NCBI GenBank assembly: GCA_001483205.1
Contig: JPPB01000047.1
Location: 1-5,126 of the forward strand
Source of the DNA: an alpha proteobacterium 3107
GTDB lineage: Bacteria; Pseudomonadota; Alphaproteobacteria; Rhodobacterales; Rhodobacteraceae
Direction of reading: 5' to 3'
DNA length: 5,126 bases
Below the pieces are notes generated by a model. The model did not search any database, was not told where the DNA came from, and saw only the letters and a list, made by a program, of their open reading frames with translations. Positions 4,294 to 5,126 of the stretch are shown piece by piece; the stretch's first letter is position 1; every line of letters starts with the position of its first letter. The position numbers and the translations under genes were made by a program.

Positions 4294-5055
4294 ATGATCG
4301 ACTATCCGCTCTTGTGTCTCGCCGGGTTTGCGGCGGGCGTGATCAACGCGATTGCGGGGGGCGGCACCTTTCTGACCTTTCCGGCGCTGGTCTGGGCGGG
4401 GGTGCCGCCGGTTGCGGCCAATGCGACCAGCGCGGTGGCGGTCTTTCCCGGCTATGTTTCATCCGTTCTGGGGTTTCGGCGCGATCTGAGGGGCCTGCCC
4501 GCCGGGGTGTTGTTGCGCGCGGCGCTGTGGTCGCTGGCCGGGGGGCTGATCGGCGGCACGCTGTTGCTGGTATCGTCGGACAGGGCGTTTTCGGTCGTCA
4601 TCCCGTTTCTGTTGCTGTTCGCAACCCTGGCCTTTGCCTTTCAGAACCGGATCGTCGGGCGGGTCAGGGCGCGCGCCCGGCCCGTTGCCGCAAACGGCGC
4701 GGTGGGGCTTTTGGGCGTGTCGGTCTGCGGCGGCTATTTCAACGGCGGGCTGGGGATTGTGATGCTGGCGCTGTTCGCGCTGTGGGGGATGCGTGATCTC
4801 GGGCTGATGAACGGGCTGAAGAACGCCTTGTCGGCGATTGTGTCGGCCATATCGGTGGCCGTTTTCATTCTGGCCGGGATTGTTGCCTGGCCGCAGGCTC
4901 TGGCGATGGCGGCGGCCAATGTTGCCGGTGGGTATGCGGGGGCGCGGCTGGCCCGTGTGCTGCCGGCGACAGTGGTGCGTGCGGTCATCGTCGGGGTCGG
5001 CCTGACCATGAGCGTCATTTTCCTTGCCCGGCTGGTCTATGACCCGACGCCATGA
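4294..5055 (+). CDS. TSUP-family membrane transporter (TauE/SafE type)
   Basis: The 253-residue product is a polytopic inner-membrane protein of the TSUP family (sulfite exporter TauE/SafE domain), whose members move sulfur-containing or organic anions across the membrane; the substrate here cannot be read from sequence. The first half carries the signature GFAAGVINAIAGGG (11-24), FPALVWAGVPP (29-39) and ANATSAVAVFPGY (42-54). The second half repeats the fold with VSVCGGYFNGGLGIVML (142-158), MRDLGLMNGLKNALSA (166-181) and further helices near 183-200, 203-220 and 227-247. About eight membrane helices are expected. I chose the ATG at 4294-4296. The frame stays open upstream to a TTG at 4207, but that extension would translate the TGCA repeat and is not hydrophobic like the family's N-terminus. 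The gene is divergent from mscS. A hairpin follows the stop. Confidence 0.93.
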   Translation: MIDYPLLCLAGFAAGVINAIAGGGTFLTFPALVWAGVPPVAANATSAVAVFPGYVSSVLGFRRDLRGLPAGVLLRAALWSLAGGLIGGTLLLVSSDRAFSVVIPFLLLFATLAFAFQNRIVGRVRARARPVAANGAVGLLGVSVCGGYFNGGLGIVMLALFALWGMRDLGLMNGLKNALSAIVSAISVAVFILAGIVAWPQALAMAAANVAGGYAGARLARVLPATVVRAVIVGVGLTMSVIFLARLVYDPTP

Positions 5056-5102
5056 TATGGCCTGGTGACCGGATTTTGAGTCCAAGCCTCGCCTCTGACC
5101 CC

Positions 5103-5122
5103 GCCCGACGCTTGCGTCGGGC
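5103..5122. terminator. Hairpin downstream of the TSUP gene, possible terminator
   Basis: GCCCGACG (5103-5110) and CGTCGGGC (5115-5122) form a perfect eight-base stem with the tetraloop CTTG, 47 bases after the TSUP stop. The window ends four bases later, so any T run cannot be seen. It could equally be a small palindromic repeat. Confidence 0.45.
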
Positions 5123-5126
5123 AGCG

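Noticed and set aside
5052..5126. Possible downstream gene starting at an ATG that overlaps the TSUP stop (ATGA) and stays open to the window end.
   Set aside because: There is no ribosome binding site, it is only 25 codons, and it runs through a perfect hairpin. It cannot be excluded because the window ends.

Overview
The window looks like chromosomal DNA of an alphaproteobacterium, most probably a Rhodobacterales (Roseobacter/Rhodobacter-type) genome. The reasons are high GC in most genes (about 65-68% in 60-base lines I counted), the sequence character of the RlmH, RsfS and TSUP proteins, and GC-rich intergenic hairpin repeats. No single marker fixes the genus.

Layout. Positions 1-173 are non-coding and hold one copy of a dispersed repeat, a GC-rich hairpin and a TGCA-rich motif, all downstream of rlmH. 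Five genes then lie on the minus strand, in transcription order from right to left: an MscS-family mechanosensitive channel (2595-3914), rsfS (2055-2453), a two-gene accessory module (1245-1979 and 727-1248) and rlmH (174-659). A divergent gene for a TSUP (TauE/SafE-type) membrane transporter occupies 4294-5055 on the plus strand. The 379-base gap between mscS and the TSUP gene has no credible gene. It holds a second, inverted copy of the left-edge repeat, two perfect GC-rich hairpins and two oppositely oriented TGCA motifs.

Function. rsfS and rlmH are housekeeping genes that both act on the large ribosomal subunit, and they are commonly neighbours in bacteria. Here they are separated by about 1.4 kb of lower-GC DNA (about 48-52% in sampled lines). 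That DNA encodes a PIN-domain protein with its acidic catalytic residues in place and an uncharacterised 244-residue protein whose stop overlaps the PIN start. I read this as a horizontally acquired, translationally coupled pair, possibly an atypical toxin-antitoxin or defence module. rsfS has a good sigma70-type promoter of its own; the module has only a weak promoter candidate.

The most interesting parts are (1) the PIN module and its unassigned partner inside a ribosome-maturation locus, (2) the repeat family shared by the left edge and the mscS/TSUP gap, and (3) an rsfS start where the strong ribosome binding site points to a CTG codon rather than the GTG.
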